Assembly (NCBI GenBank): GCA_973895155.1
Contig: OZ316896.1
Location: 8,060,001 to 8,124,000 of the forward strand
DNA length: 64,000 bases
Source: Marsupella aquatica
Lineage: Eukaryota; Marchantiophyta
Direction: 5' to 3'
Position 1 is the first letter of the stretch; each line of letters begins with the position of its first letter. The notes below the pieces were generated by a model that saw only the letters and a list, made by a program, of their open reading frames with translations, had not been told where the DNA came from and did no database searches. The translations under genes and the position numbers were made by a program. Below are positions 41,107 to 59,082 of the stretch, in pieces.

Positions 41107-43721
41107 CGTAGTCATCTGTGACTGTTGACGTATCATTTCTTCGTGCTTTTTCATGTTAAGATCTACAAGATTATCATGCTTTTCCTTGTCCCAGTTGCGA
41201 CTACTTTCATCCTCAAGAATCTTCCTAGCTGAGTCTTTCCCAAGGAAATCTAGAAAGGAACTTGTTGTCTTCTTGAACTGCTCATCAAGTTTCTCTCGAT
41301 GACTTTTCTTGACCCCAGTATATTGCATTCCTGATGGGGGCGATCTCTGATGCAGTCCTGCTGCCCCTGATGGGGGCGATCGCTGATGCAGTCCTGCTGC
41401 CCCCGATGGAGGCGCTCTCTGCTGCAGTCCTGCTGCTGATGTTTCCATTGGATCAGCGGGAATAGGAAGAGGAGAATTCACCTCTACATAATTTTCCTCT
41501 ATGAAATTCGTATTCGTGGCATGTGGAGTATGTCCCATACCAGTTTGCCCAGCCTCCTGCATGAGCTCTTCCTCGACATCTCCACTGTCCACCACCTGGT
41601 TTGGTGATGGATTGATCGCTCGATGCGTGCCCATCCAGCACTCCATGGCATCAAATAATTCGTGAGCGAAATTGACGGGAATTTTCCTGCTCTTCCTTTC
41701 ATCGCTGCCCATTTCATAGTAGTCAGATTGGCCACTCCCGACATGATTTTGATAATCATACACTTTCTTGAAGTCTGTGACCAATTTCTCCCAACGTTTC
41801 TTGGTCTGCAGTGATTGTCGTGTCACACTATCTCTTGCAAGGACTACCAAAATCTCTCTCCACTTCTGATCTACAGTCTTGATTCTTTCTCTCGATGTGT
41901 GATTCAAGGAAGTCTCGTGTTCCATCCGCTTTCCTTGCAATTAATAGAAGCAATTCATGTAGTCTCCATTGCCTAGTGGGGGGTTGATCTGAAGCAGGAC
42001 CAGAAGGACGAGGCCCACTCGCCACAGCTCCACCAACTTCCCGAGATTGATGTGAGCCAGACTGAACACTTCCACTGGCAGATTGGGTCGCCATTCTATC
42101 TGAGAAGCTTGATTCGACAGAGGAGCTCGGGGAGGAGCGTGATCGCGGAGTTAAATTCTCATGAGTTTCTCTGAAAAGAAGATGAATGACATCAATTCCC
42201 AATGGTCAGCACAAGAATCTGTTCCCAAGCAATAGAAGGAAATGGCCACGCACAAAATTACCAATGCAAAGTGAAGCTCACCGAGGGCTAGTGAATTCTA
42301 TAAAATTTTCCTTGCATCCAGGTTGAGTGCAGCGACGAAGATGATGCGCGAATGGGCAGGAATTCCAAGACGTATCCTCCATGTTTGAGAGATTGATCAG
42401 CAAAAACGGGCGCTAGCGCCATGTAAATGTCAGCCTGCTGCTCCATCCCGAAAACCTGTCGTAACCCCGAATGCCGTCATCGATATGACCGACTGCAACT
42501 GACTGCAAGACGGCTATTGATGGTCATAACACCCATTCACCGTCGGAACCAGTCATCACGAGGGCCGTCAAAGCAGGGTGGAAGGCCCGACAAGCCTTCC
42601 ACCCCGAAGTTGAACTCGGGGGCCACCCTGAAGTCGTGAACGGTTGCAATTGTTTCCAAGAAGGGCGGAGGTTTGAGGGTGATCTCGGATGCCAACCATC
42701 GAGGGCTGATGGAATACGCGTCTTAGGAGACAATGACTCTGACAATAGTACTTACTATTTGTTTTCTTGATATCCTCCTCTTTCAACTTTGTTTCACACA
42801 AAGTGGCGTTGCTCGTACATTTGTAACGACTAGATGCCACCCAAACATCATCATCCTCCTCACTCTCTGAAGACTCGCTATCATTCGATGATGAAATGGT
42901 CACCAACATTTGCTTCTGAACATCCCAAGATTCCAGACCTGTAGCCTTCGGAGATGGAGGCTCTTCCTTCACTCTATGCAGCCTTGGAATACCTGGGCGT
43001 ATTTCAGAAATCCCTCCATTACCGTGTAGGGACCCTTTCAATATTTTCCTAGGGGCCCTCTCCACCAGGTTGGTTTCCCTGTTTGCGTTTCCGTGACTTG
43101 ATCCGCTCCCTGCCCCAACACCATGACTCCCAGGTAAAAATGAGGAACGCACATTAGAATTCCTTTCTGGAATACTTTTCAATAGCACTGGTCATCTAGT
43201 TTCTTCCCTCATCCCCCCGTGAAATGTTTCCGACGTTGGCTTACCAAAGGTTTTACTTTTTGGCATTTGCTTCAGCTGCTGAACACTTTGGAGACTACAA
43301 AAATCTCTGTCATTTGCCTCACTTAGTGCCTTCTTCGTCTTTCCAAATCCAGTCTTGATGAATTCATGAGACCGTTTCCCAGACATCCGAATAGGCATTG
43401 AACCTTCTAGATTACTCCCCAATTTGTCCTTTGTTGGTGACAAAGGAGATACAACTTGACGTCCAGGGGGACCAATACTCTCCAAGGAGTCAGAGGAGCT
43501 CCTTGACCTCTCCTTACCACCGACCAACGATTTCTTCCCACTAATTGCAAGTCGTAAAGGAGTACTTTTTAACTTGCTCATAGGGGTGGGAGGGGTGGCA
43601 TATCTAAAACAGTAGTTATTCCAGGGATATCTGGGCCAACCACTGTGCAGGGGCCATCCGGCAATGAAACATCATCAGAAACTCCATCTGAATAATCATC
43701 TGATTTGTAACATGTCGCCAT
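41107..43721 (-). pseudogene. Trihelix/Myb-like DNA-binding gene, frameshifted and cut by the gypsy LTR
   Basis: ATG 43721 starts 47 residues (MATCYKSDDYSD...) that shift frame at 43580 into a Ser/Lys-rich stretch with one TGA (43189). It runs to a donor near 42757 (AGTAAGT). The next exon (about 42180) has a Ser/Gly-rich lead, QWRLHELLLLIARK and, after a one-base shift near 41910, TVDQKWREILVVLAR. It continues with KKRWEKLVTDFKKVYDYQ and SGQSDYYEMGSDERK. These are the three tryptophan helices of the trihelix (Myb/SANT-like 4) fold. Three 13-residue repeats (AAGLHQRSPPSG) and a charged helix follow, then the LTR replaces the C-terminus after MIRQQSQ. It could be the Myb-like partner of the Harbinger transposase at 28.8 kb or a host trihelix gene copy. 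That the two exons form one gene is inferred. Confidence 0.6.
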
Positions 43722-43800
43722 TGGAAAAACTAGTGCAAATTGACAAGAAACTCAGAAAATCAGTAAAATCTAACAAATCTCCTCAAAATAATGACCAAGA

Positions 43801-44340
43801 GTCATGAATAAACGAGCCTATTTATAGTTTTTCACGGATTGTTGGGACTTCTTAACTTCAAAAATATCAAATATTCATGAAATTTACAAGCTTTTTCCCG
43901 TTAATACCCCAAAATATTCATGAATAATTGGCCCGAAAACATTGATTTATCATGATTTGGGGTTAATTTTACGAAGTCGTGCCTGATCCGTGATTAGTAT
44001 GTATAACCAAGGAACACGGGGCAGCCCATTCATTTTCACTCGATGTTATTTGGATTTCCTTTGTAAAAGAGTGAAAAACAATCTCGCTATCCAATTTCTT
44101 GCCATTTTCAGCACTCATCGGCGACGTGTCTCGAGTTGTCATGGTCGCGCTTCATTTTGACCCTGTTTTAGGTAGTAATTTAGACCCTGGGTGATTTCTT
44201 CACGTCACCCTCCCTCCGAACCCCATTTCTAATACCCTTCTGCATCTCCGAGGTGTACATGCGAAGAGAGAGGAGACTCCCTTCATGAATTCATGAAGGT
44301 CGGTGCGAGAGGGAGACTCTCTTCATGAATTCATGATAGG
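43801..44340. other. Divergent promoter region with TTCATGAA palindromes
   Basis: TTCATGAATTCATGAA at 44283 and TTCATGAATTCATGA at 44323 sit in a 40-bp direct repeat (GAGACTCNCTTCATGAATTC). Single TTCATGAA/ATTCATGAAT copies are near 43803, 43871 and 43917. The stretch separates the minus-strand trihelix-like gene from the plus-strand gene at 44502. Confidence 0.65.
43817..43827 (-). promoter_or_regulatory. TATA box of the trihelix-like gene
   Basis: The minus strand reads CTATAAATAGG, about 100 bp before the ATG at 43721, a usual plant distance. Confidence 0.65.
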
Positions 44341-44501
44341 AGTCCTGGGGTGGCCGAGAGCGTTGTTAGATCCGTAAGGACACGGCTTTAGTAGCCATTT
44401 GTTGGCACATTCTTTGGTTTTGTGGCACTTTGTCTCGCAGGTTGGGGTTGAAGTGGATTGATTTTGTGGTATGTTCTTAGGTTTGAAGATCAGGCGGAAA
44501 T

Positions 44502-45489
44502 ATGACAATGTCGCAGGAAGAGCTGGTGGATGATATCTTTTCGTGCCATCCTTTGACGGACTTCCACAACTCATCCTGGACGATTTCCTTAGGGACGGAA
44601 ACATGGAAGAAGCCCTTCCTAATGTTGTGTGTATTTGAGGGGCTTCCATCGGGGGCATTAGGGTGGGTCAATTATGGCCGCATTGATGTATTTTGACAGG
44701 GCGACAAAGTTGTGAACATGTTGATCACAACAAAGGAAACATCGACTTTGATTGTCGTGGATGTGGAGAGGTTTTCCGGAATGGTTGCCACCTGCTATCT
44801 TGATGAGGACATCGATAGCATCATTGAGACTTTCAAGTCTCTTTCGAGTGAGGAACGTTACCACAACATCACGGGAAAGATTTCCGGTTTTGTGTTCGAA
44901 TTTCACGCTAGCACTTTAAAGAGTGCAATCCAAAAATTGAGAGAGATTCTCCGGAAAAGATCGGCAGAGAAGGGGGTAAGTCGTCCACCCAAATCTTGGG
45001 CTTTTGGTGTTCCTTCTGGATCCAGACCTAGCATTTTACCCGATGACATTTTGACCGTGGTAGCGCCTACAACCTCCAGGGAAGCAGCAGCATCTGGAGG
45101 GGGATCTCAAGTTGGCAGATCATCCCAGGGAACGGCTTTGACTGGTGGGTCGGCACAAGGTACGATTGGAACTCGCACTTCTTCAAAGAAGCAACCTGCT
45201 ATGACTCCTGAGCCTGCCGAGCCCAGTGCTCCAGACTTTGGAGAAAATTCCAATGCATTTGGAGCAAAAGGCTCAATCCATGTCAATGGATGCACGGGTA
45301 TGGTACCAGGAGGAGATTCTGGGAAGATGTGGTGTTCAAGAGGAGACCATGACCGTTGACATTGGTCAACTTTACCCTCCAGTGAGAGAAAAGGCTGTGG
45401 GCTTGCCCATTTACCAGGTATTAGAAATCGATGAGTTTGATTTTGACTACTTTTATAAAGTGCGTATTTCAAGGTTTATACAATTGTGA
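44502..45489 (+). pseudogene. Unrecognised gene, one nonsense codon and one frameshift
   Basis: ATG 44502 opens a frame with TGA at 44694 (GRIDVF-stop-QGDKVV) that continues unbroken to a Ser/Gly/Thr-rich linker at about 45190. The sense then passes one frame over (LEKIPMHLEQKAQ ... VDIGQLYPPVREKA) and ends at 45489 or at a donor near 45417 (CAGGTATT). The first half alternates strands and helices like a folded domain (MLITTKETSTLIVVDVERF, LREILRKRSAEK). No known family recognised. It starts 0.8 kb from the trihelix-like gene in the opposite direction, so both may belong to one mobile element or a divergent pair. Confidence 0.45.
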
Positions 45490-48400
45490 GAATATCATAT
45501 AAGATATGCTTATATTTTGGTGGTAAAATTCTCTTGAGTCTAATTTGGAAAATACATACCATTTTTTGGTGGTTTTTTGGTACACGTTTTTGAATATCAT
45601 GAAGATTTTGAAAAGAGAAATAAGGCTTTGGACTCATCCCTTAAGGCTTCTTGTTTTTATCCTTAAACGGCTAGGAGGAGTGAACCTAGGATACAATTCA
45701 CAAAGGTAGCCACAGTTGCTTGTACCAAGACACAACGGCGATAAGCGGCTTTGCCCTTGATAGTTGCCAAGGATCTTTGGTGTAGTACCCAAATTTTCTT
45801 CCGGGTTCCAAGACAATACTTTTGGTTCAATGGTCATAGCCAGCCCATTTCACCAAATATTCTGACTAAGATTTGTCTTCTCAGCTTACGTAACTTATAA
45901 CGATTGTCCAAAATTGCTTCCACCTCAAACTCCCCAGCGTACTCCACCAGCATGGCGTCTAGACGCAAGACCTAATCCCTGACAACCTGATCTCGGTTGG
46001 GATAAGTATCTTTGATAAATTCTTGGGTCGGCTAACAAGAAACCAAGAAATCCCAACACCCTTGGTGCCTGAATGCCCAGTACACGGAACTCCTTGTCTG
46101 AGCAAGCAACTTGGTACCGGTCCTCTTGCACCTCTAGTGGCAACTCCCATACAAAGCCACACTTGCTCTCTATCTCGATCGTTGCTCAACGGTCCTCACT
46201 TTCTGCACAAGCAACCAAACACCTTGGTAAGTAACTCGTAAGATTAGGCACTCCCAGACTAGCATCCCAACTCAAGCCTCTGGGCCCTCAGTCTTAACTA
46301 ATACATGGAGTACATGCAAACGCTCTACGGGTAGTTTTTATTCATTTTGAACTAATAATTATAATTATTACCGGTAATAAGAGAACTTTTTATACTAAAA
46401 TGGAAAATAACAAGGGGTAAACATGAAGAGGTCCACTTCTTTTACACGGAGTAAGGGCCCAGGGACTTAAGCTCACCAGACATTCATTTGGTAAGTAGGT
46501 CTACAAATAGAATCTCACGGGCCCGCATGGCCATGCCATAAGCTGAAGTCAGAGTCGACACCCATTGTTTGTCCAAAACAATCTCTTTTGGGGCTGGGTG
46601 TTGCCCATGCTTCCTCACTTTCTATCCGTCACTGGCTCACCACCCTACCCCTGTCCCGCCCCTACAAATGCTCATGGCCCAAATAGCTTAGCTTGTCCCA
46701 AAATGCCGAGACCATGTTGGCCCCGACTCAAGCAACCAACTCCAAGGTTCCCCCTCAACTAATTGTCTAAGGGCCAAATGCACTTGGAACTCAGCCTCCA
46801 TACCTTTTGCTTTGCCTCCCCAACGCAAGGTCATGTGGGAAACTGAATGCGGTTTGGAATGCGGTTTGGTTGTTGTTTCGGCATGATTTGGCAAATAGGC
46901 GAGATAGCCCCTGCAAACCCTGAGAATCTATGGCACCACCAGACCCAGCTAAGCTCAAGAGGATGTAGTCCACCTCAAGAGCTTTCCAACGCATAGGTGC
47001 AGGGCCCTATGCAGAGCATATTCGAGCCTTAGGGAGCTTGGAGGGCATTTAACTATGCTTGAGGCCATATAATCTCAGCAACAAGTGGCACAAGGGGGAC
47101 AGAAGTGTTGTCACACCATTTTAGGTAGTGTTAGAGTGTATCGTACTATCTAGATCCGTATGTTTGGTATGTGTGCTATATGAGCCAATAAGATTTCCAT
47201 TTAAAGGTTTGTGTGAGAGGGTAGTTCTCTCTTGTGAGGCATTGAAAGGTTATCTTTCAATGTTGAGCCTTGGAGAGGGGAGCTTGTGTGGTGGCTATGG
47301 TGGCTGAGAGCTCTCTCTATGTAGCGTGGATTCCTTGAGTGCAAGGTGTGTTGGCTCAACATATGTGTGTGATCGGATCGGACGGGATTGAGTGCGTTTT
47401 GGCGTCGATTGTGGTTCGATTCTATTGAGATTATTGTGGGTTTTGGACATGTGTGGACATGAGTTCCACTTGTATTCCATTCTCTTGTGTTTGTGATGTG
47501 GCAATGTGACTATGTCTGGATGTATGTGACAAGCGATGTATGTTGTGTAGCAATGTGTATGCGCACGACAGTGCGAAAGACATTTTGTTTGGTGGAAGTT
47601 TGTGGGGCAATAATCTCCTGTGATCTTTACTTTGATTCTCTTAAACTTCTATTAAATTATTTCTTTTAATTTGCACATTGGTGTTTCCTTTTGAGACGGA
47701 CAGATGTCGGCTCCACATTCTTTCTATTGTAATGTTTTGACACACTATATTCCCTAGAAAGATGCTTTTCCATAGAGCTGATTTTTAGCCAAAACATTTT
47801 TGCAACACTTTGCAAGGGGACACTTAGGGGAGTTGAGCCAGGGCCAACAAAATTGATTTGCTCATTGTTGTTGAAATTTTCTTTTAGGACCTAAGATATC
47901 CAATGGGGGTCAAAATGGCCATCTTGACCCCTCTCCGATCTGAATTGAATAAGTTTTTGTTGAAGGATTTTTTTGGCAAATAGTTTTCATATCTTGGCAA
48001 TGTACCTTATAAGCTATGCAGCGGTGCATTACATTTACACTTTTGCTAACTTCCATTTTTTGGTGTTTTTTGTGTGAAAGTATTTGGTACTTGTGTTTCA
48101 TGTGTGTTTTTGGCAGCATCCATGACTTCATGAGAGCTTGCGGCGCCTAAGAAATGTACAATGCACATGAATTGGGTTATGGAGGTATGTTACAAGAGGT
48201 CATGTCAAGAAATTTTTTGGAATAATTGGATTATCCAAGTTATTAAGAGGTTTGAATGGAGATCCCATCCAAGTTTCATTCCATTAGCCTGAATGCCTAA
48301 GGTTTGCTACATATAGTCAGGACCTTCTCCTCTTGAGGTCGTACTCTAGACCCTAGGCCCCTTCATCCTAGCTCCATCTACTCTTGAGATTTACTCTAGA

Positions 48401-48929
48401 CCTAAGCCACTTTATCCTAGCTTTCCATTACACTTTATGAGATAGATTCCTATGAAATGATGACAACAAGCCCCTTTATCATACCTTTCCATTACACTTT
48501 ATGCGAGAGATTCCTGTGAACGATAACAACTGGCATAGTGAGTCCTTGACCTTTGTCAAATCTCTTACAAAGCTTGGAAGAGTGACACATGTGAGATTGC
48601 AATTGAGCATGCACAGTCTCCTGTTCATGCTCACCACGTAGCCCATGCAACCCGATCGCCCGTCTACTCACAAGAGCGGAGTTCCCACTTGTCCATCTCT
48701 CACTCGTATGATGTAGAGCCACGACCGGCTCCTCCAGGTCACCAGGCTTGTCAGCTTTCCATCCCGTATTCTTGTACAGGTACCCTGTCAACTTTGCTAA
48801 CGAGGAGGGAAGGAGAAACGTAATGTGAATGCTCAATTCCATTCGATCCTTCTTCCAATGTAGGAGACGATTCGAATTCACACTTCATGAGGACGACGTT
48901 CCTCCCGTACTTCGTTGAGACTTGCACTG
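45490..48929. other. Intergenic, no recognisable gene
   Basis: Short frames on both strands lack motifs. 46321-46385 is very AT-rich with the palindrome TAATTATAATTATTA. 47109-47700 begins TGTCACACC and is T/G-rich like an LTR, but no matching end or target duplication was found. The last few hundred bases are the presumable promoter of the malic enzyme gene. Confidence 0.5.
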
Positions 48930-56009
<7,080 letters not shown>

Positions 56010-57290
56010 ATAATGGCATACAAGCACGGGACACGTACTCGAGTGTAAAATTGTGCAACTTTTCTGATGAAGTTTTCAGTGTAAATTTTGTCAGACCTCC
56101 TTACGACGCTTACTTTTAAAAACAGTTAAGCAGATTGCCAATTTGGATTAGCGTTACAAGGGGAAGATCCTCTTCTACTGTGAAGAATCCTTCTTATGAG
56201 CCCGCACACAAGGGCAGAGTTCTATTTGTCTATCTTTGGTATATAATTATCTCAGTTTGGGCTGACGCAACAGTTCGTCAGGAAAATAAATGCCAAGTGG
56301 CAAAATAATGTTATCTTTGTTTCTTGTCCAAATGCAATCCAGTTTCTTCTTTTCACAGAACAGCGGAGATTGAAATGAGCTGCTGTGAGGAAAATGCGTC
56401 TTCAATATGAGCCAGGGTTGATCAGACGTGGATTTTGGCTTGAACAAACCTGAATCCACGGGCGGCGCCCCGATTCTGTTTTATCTGCTCGTCTTCCCTT
56501 ATTCAGTAAGCTCGCAAAATGTTGTTTCGTTCTTAGAAGAGATGGTCAAAGTGAGAATAATTTGTTAGTATGCTACCGTTGAAACTCCAATTTGATTTCG
56601 GGTTTCAGTAGAGCGATTCTCGGTGACAAGCTAGCGATGGGTTTCGATCTCCATCGACATTTCAAAATTCGAATCCCAGTGTATGTGCATCCATTACCTA
56701 CGTTACAGCTAGAGGTCCCGCAGCTTCCGGATGATCTAGGCTTATAACTCTTACCTGGAGTGCTCACAGAAAGAAGCGAAGTTTTGAACAAAACAATTGC
56801 ACAAGTCTGTCTTGCACTAGATACTTTGGGCGTACTTGGACAACAGTTGTTAATCTCCATTTCTTCGTAACCCCGAATGTCCACACATCTTAGAATCTAA
56901 ATACGAAAGATCTTTTACTCAAAATCTTATAGCCAAGACCCTCGCAGTAATTGAATGAGACAGGGACTCTAAACCTGAGATGTTGCGTGACCGAAGTGAA
57001 AAGTGAAGCGGAGTGTTAGGACCTCAAATATCTCAAAGGCGTACATGAGTGTGGGACAAGATAGCCTTTGATTTTGGGTATGAGCTTCGGGTGTGTGAGA
57101 GCCTTGGTACTTCCTCTCGTATATCTCGTCAAGACCAAGGGGTGAGTGGCAGAATTGCCCTACAAATGTGCAGAAGTGTGCTTCTTATTGAAGCCTACTC
57201 TACCTTGAATTTGAAGGGGCCCCTTCCTAGGGCAAACAGGGAACAGTGATTTTCTTGACTTAAAAACACAATCTTCGGCAGTTGATTGGG
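56010..57290. other. 3' flank of malic enzyme, no supported gene
   Basis: A minus-strand frame (56884-56573) contains a Cys/Ser-rich stretch and a possible GTAAGA donor but is not convincing. Otherwise AT-rich. Confidence 0.4.
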
Positions 57291-57292
57291 GC

Positions 57293-57490
57293 CAAGTGGT
57301 CTAGCTCAAGTGGGCCAGGGATTGAGACGTACGAGGCCAGCACATCTAAGTCTCGAGTCCACCATTCACTGGGTGTGAATGGGTTCAGCCCTTAAATCCG
57401 GCAGAGGTGCCTTACAAATCTTCTTTGGATAAACCAATTTTGTGCCGTAACTAGAGACTTTGGTTCAAAGATATCAGGGCTAATAATAAA
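57293..57490 (+). repeat. Candidate tRNA-derived SINE
   Basis: GGTCTAGCTCAAGTGG (57299) resembles an RNA polymerase III A box, and GTCTCGAGTCCACC (57350) resembles a B box about 40 bp on. The spacing and order fit a tRNA-like head, and a nonrelated body follows. No target duplication or 3' tail could be fixed. Confidence 0.4.
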
Positions 57491-57843
57491 ATGAACATTA
57501 CTCGAATCCAATCCTGCTCTCGTGGTGGAATTTTTGAGTAACAAGAATGGATCACTAATTCTATTAATTTGACGAGTTTGGAGATACCTTCTGTATTCGC
57601 CGCTTTTCTTGAAGAACTAATAAACCTCCGGAGAATATAATTGCCGCTTGCAGATATGAGAATGCCTTAGTTGCCAATCTTCAAGAGTTTTTGCCGGAGG
57701 GATTCTTCCACAAGACATTGTGCACACTTGCAAGTGAAGCCCCAACCCTGCTTGACGAGCGTTGACTGGACAACATAAGAGTTCAGATTCTTCCAAATTC
57801 TGAATATTTAGTTAGCTCCGCCCCCTCAACATTTGACACCACT

Positions 57844-59082
57844 GTGATGAGAGTCTTTGGTCACCTCATTGGTCTGGGAGCCCTTGATGGAGAGGATGGT
57901 TCTTTTGCGGCTAGGCAGGCTGCGTTACCCCCATCGGGAGGGGGTATGGGGGTGGCCTCGGCAGTGGACACTGCCCCTTGCGCGTTTCTTGGTAGTTGGG
58001 CGCAGGTGGCCCCTGCCTTGGCCTCACGTTTCATTGTGGACCTTCGGCCTATCCTCTCTGACTCGGTCATGGGAGTGGAGAACGGAGCTCTCCCTTTTCA
58101 GGTCCAGCTTCGTCATGCACGGTCATTATTGCCGGAGGACGTGCAGAGCGTGGTCCCTGCTTTCTAGGGAGTTGTTCTGGACATCCCGGATCGAGTCCAA
58201 CAGGTGATTTCTGATCGCATGCACCGACACACCCTTTCCAGCATGCTTTCTGAGGCACCCTCGGATTTGGTACGGGCTAGTCTTTTATCCGGTTCGGGCG
58301 CTAGTTCGGGGGCTTGGCTATCGGCGAGTCCTCTTTGGGCCCCCTTTCGTATGAGTTCTTTTATTTTTACCACATCCACGCGCTTTCGGTTGGGTCTTCC
58401 TCACCCTTGCCTCTTGGGTCAGCCCACTTGCGTCTGTGGTGCGCCCCTTGATGGGCAAGGCATTCACATTCTCAGGTGCGGTCATGGTAGTGAGAGGACT
58501 GCGACACACGATGACATTCGGGACGTGGTGGCGGCCATTGCCCGTGATTCTGGTTACCATGTCATGATGGAGCAGAGACATGTGTTACCTCCACGGGATG
58601 GGGTTTCTGATCGCCGTCGTGCAGATTTGGTATTCTCTCGCGCTGGTGTTCGTGCCCTTGGGGATGTCGTTGTTGCTGATCCGACTAGTGGGGCCAACGT
58701 GGCTTCGGCGGCTCATATACCTGGCCATGCCGCCGCGAGGGCAGCTCGGCTGAAGGAGGAGGCCTATGTTGTGCGGTACCCCGGGGACCTCTTCTACCCG
58801 TTTGCCGTGGAGGTCTTTGGGGCGCTACACCCATCCTTTGACCGTTTTCTTCGCTCTTGCGCAGTTCAGTACGTGGAGCGGAGGCCCTATCCCCCTGTGT
58901 CGGTCATCACTGCATTCTTTAGACAGAGGGTGTCTGTTGCGCTTCAGCGGGCACAGGCGTTCACTATTCTTCGTAGGGGGGAGACTGTTGGTATTAGGGC
59001 CGCTAGTAGGATTCCTTTGCTTGACCCCCCCATGCAGTTCACACCGGAGCTTTACCAGGCTCTCCAGTTTGCTGATAGGTAG
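57844..59082 (+). pseudogene. 3' end of an R2/NeSL-type LINE: zinc knuckle and restriction-like endonuclease
   Basis: One frame with a single TAG (58165). The first part (FAARQAALPPSGGGMGVASA) is the post-RT region of such elements. Then comes a CCHC-type knuckle (CVCGAPLDGQGIHILRCGHG) and a PD-(D/E)XK-like core, RRADLVFSRAGVRALGDVVV. This is the R-x-D-x(n)-D pattern of the restriction-like endonuclease that R2, NeSL, CRE and related LINEs use to nick their target. The reverse transcriptase itself is missing, so the copy is 5'-truncated near 57.84 kb. It differs in class from the L1 LINE at 15.8 kb, whose kind uses an APE-type nuclease. The 3' border is not clear, probably before 59.25 kb. 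Confidence 0.7.

Noticed and set aside
47109-47700. Solo LTR starting TGTCACACC
   Set aside because: A TG start and T/G-rich body fit, but no CA end with a matching 5-bp duplication was found.
56573-56884. Minus-strand exon of a neighbouring gene
   Set aside because: A GTAAGA donor is present, but no continuation or family could be found on either side.
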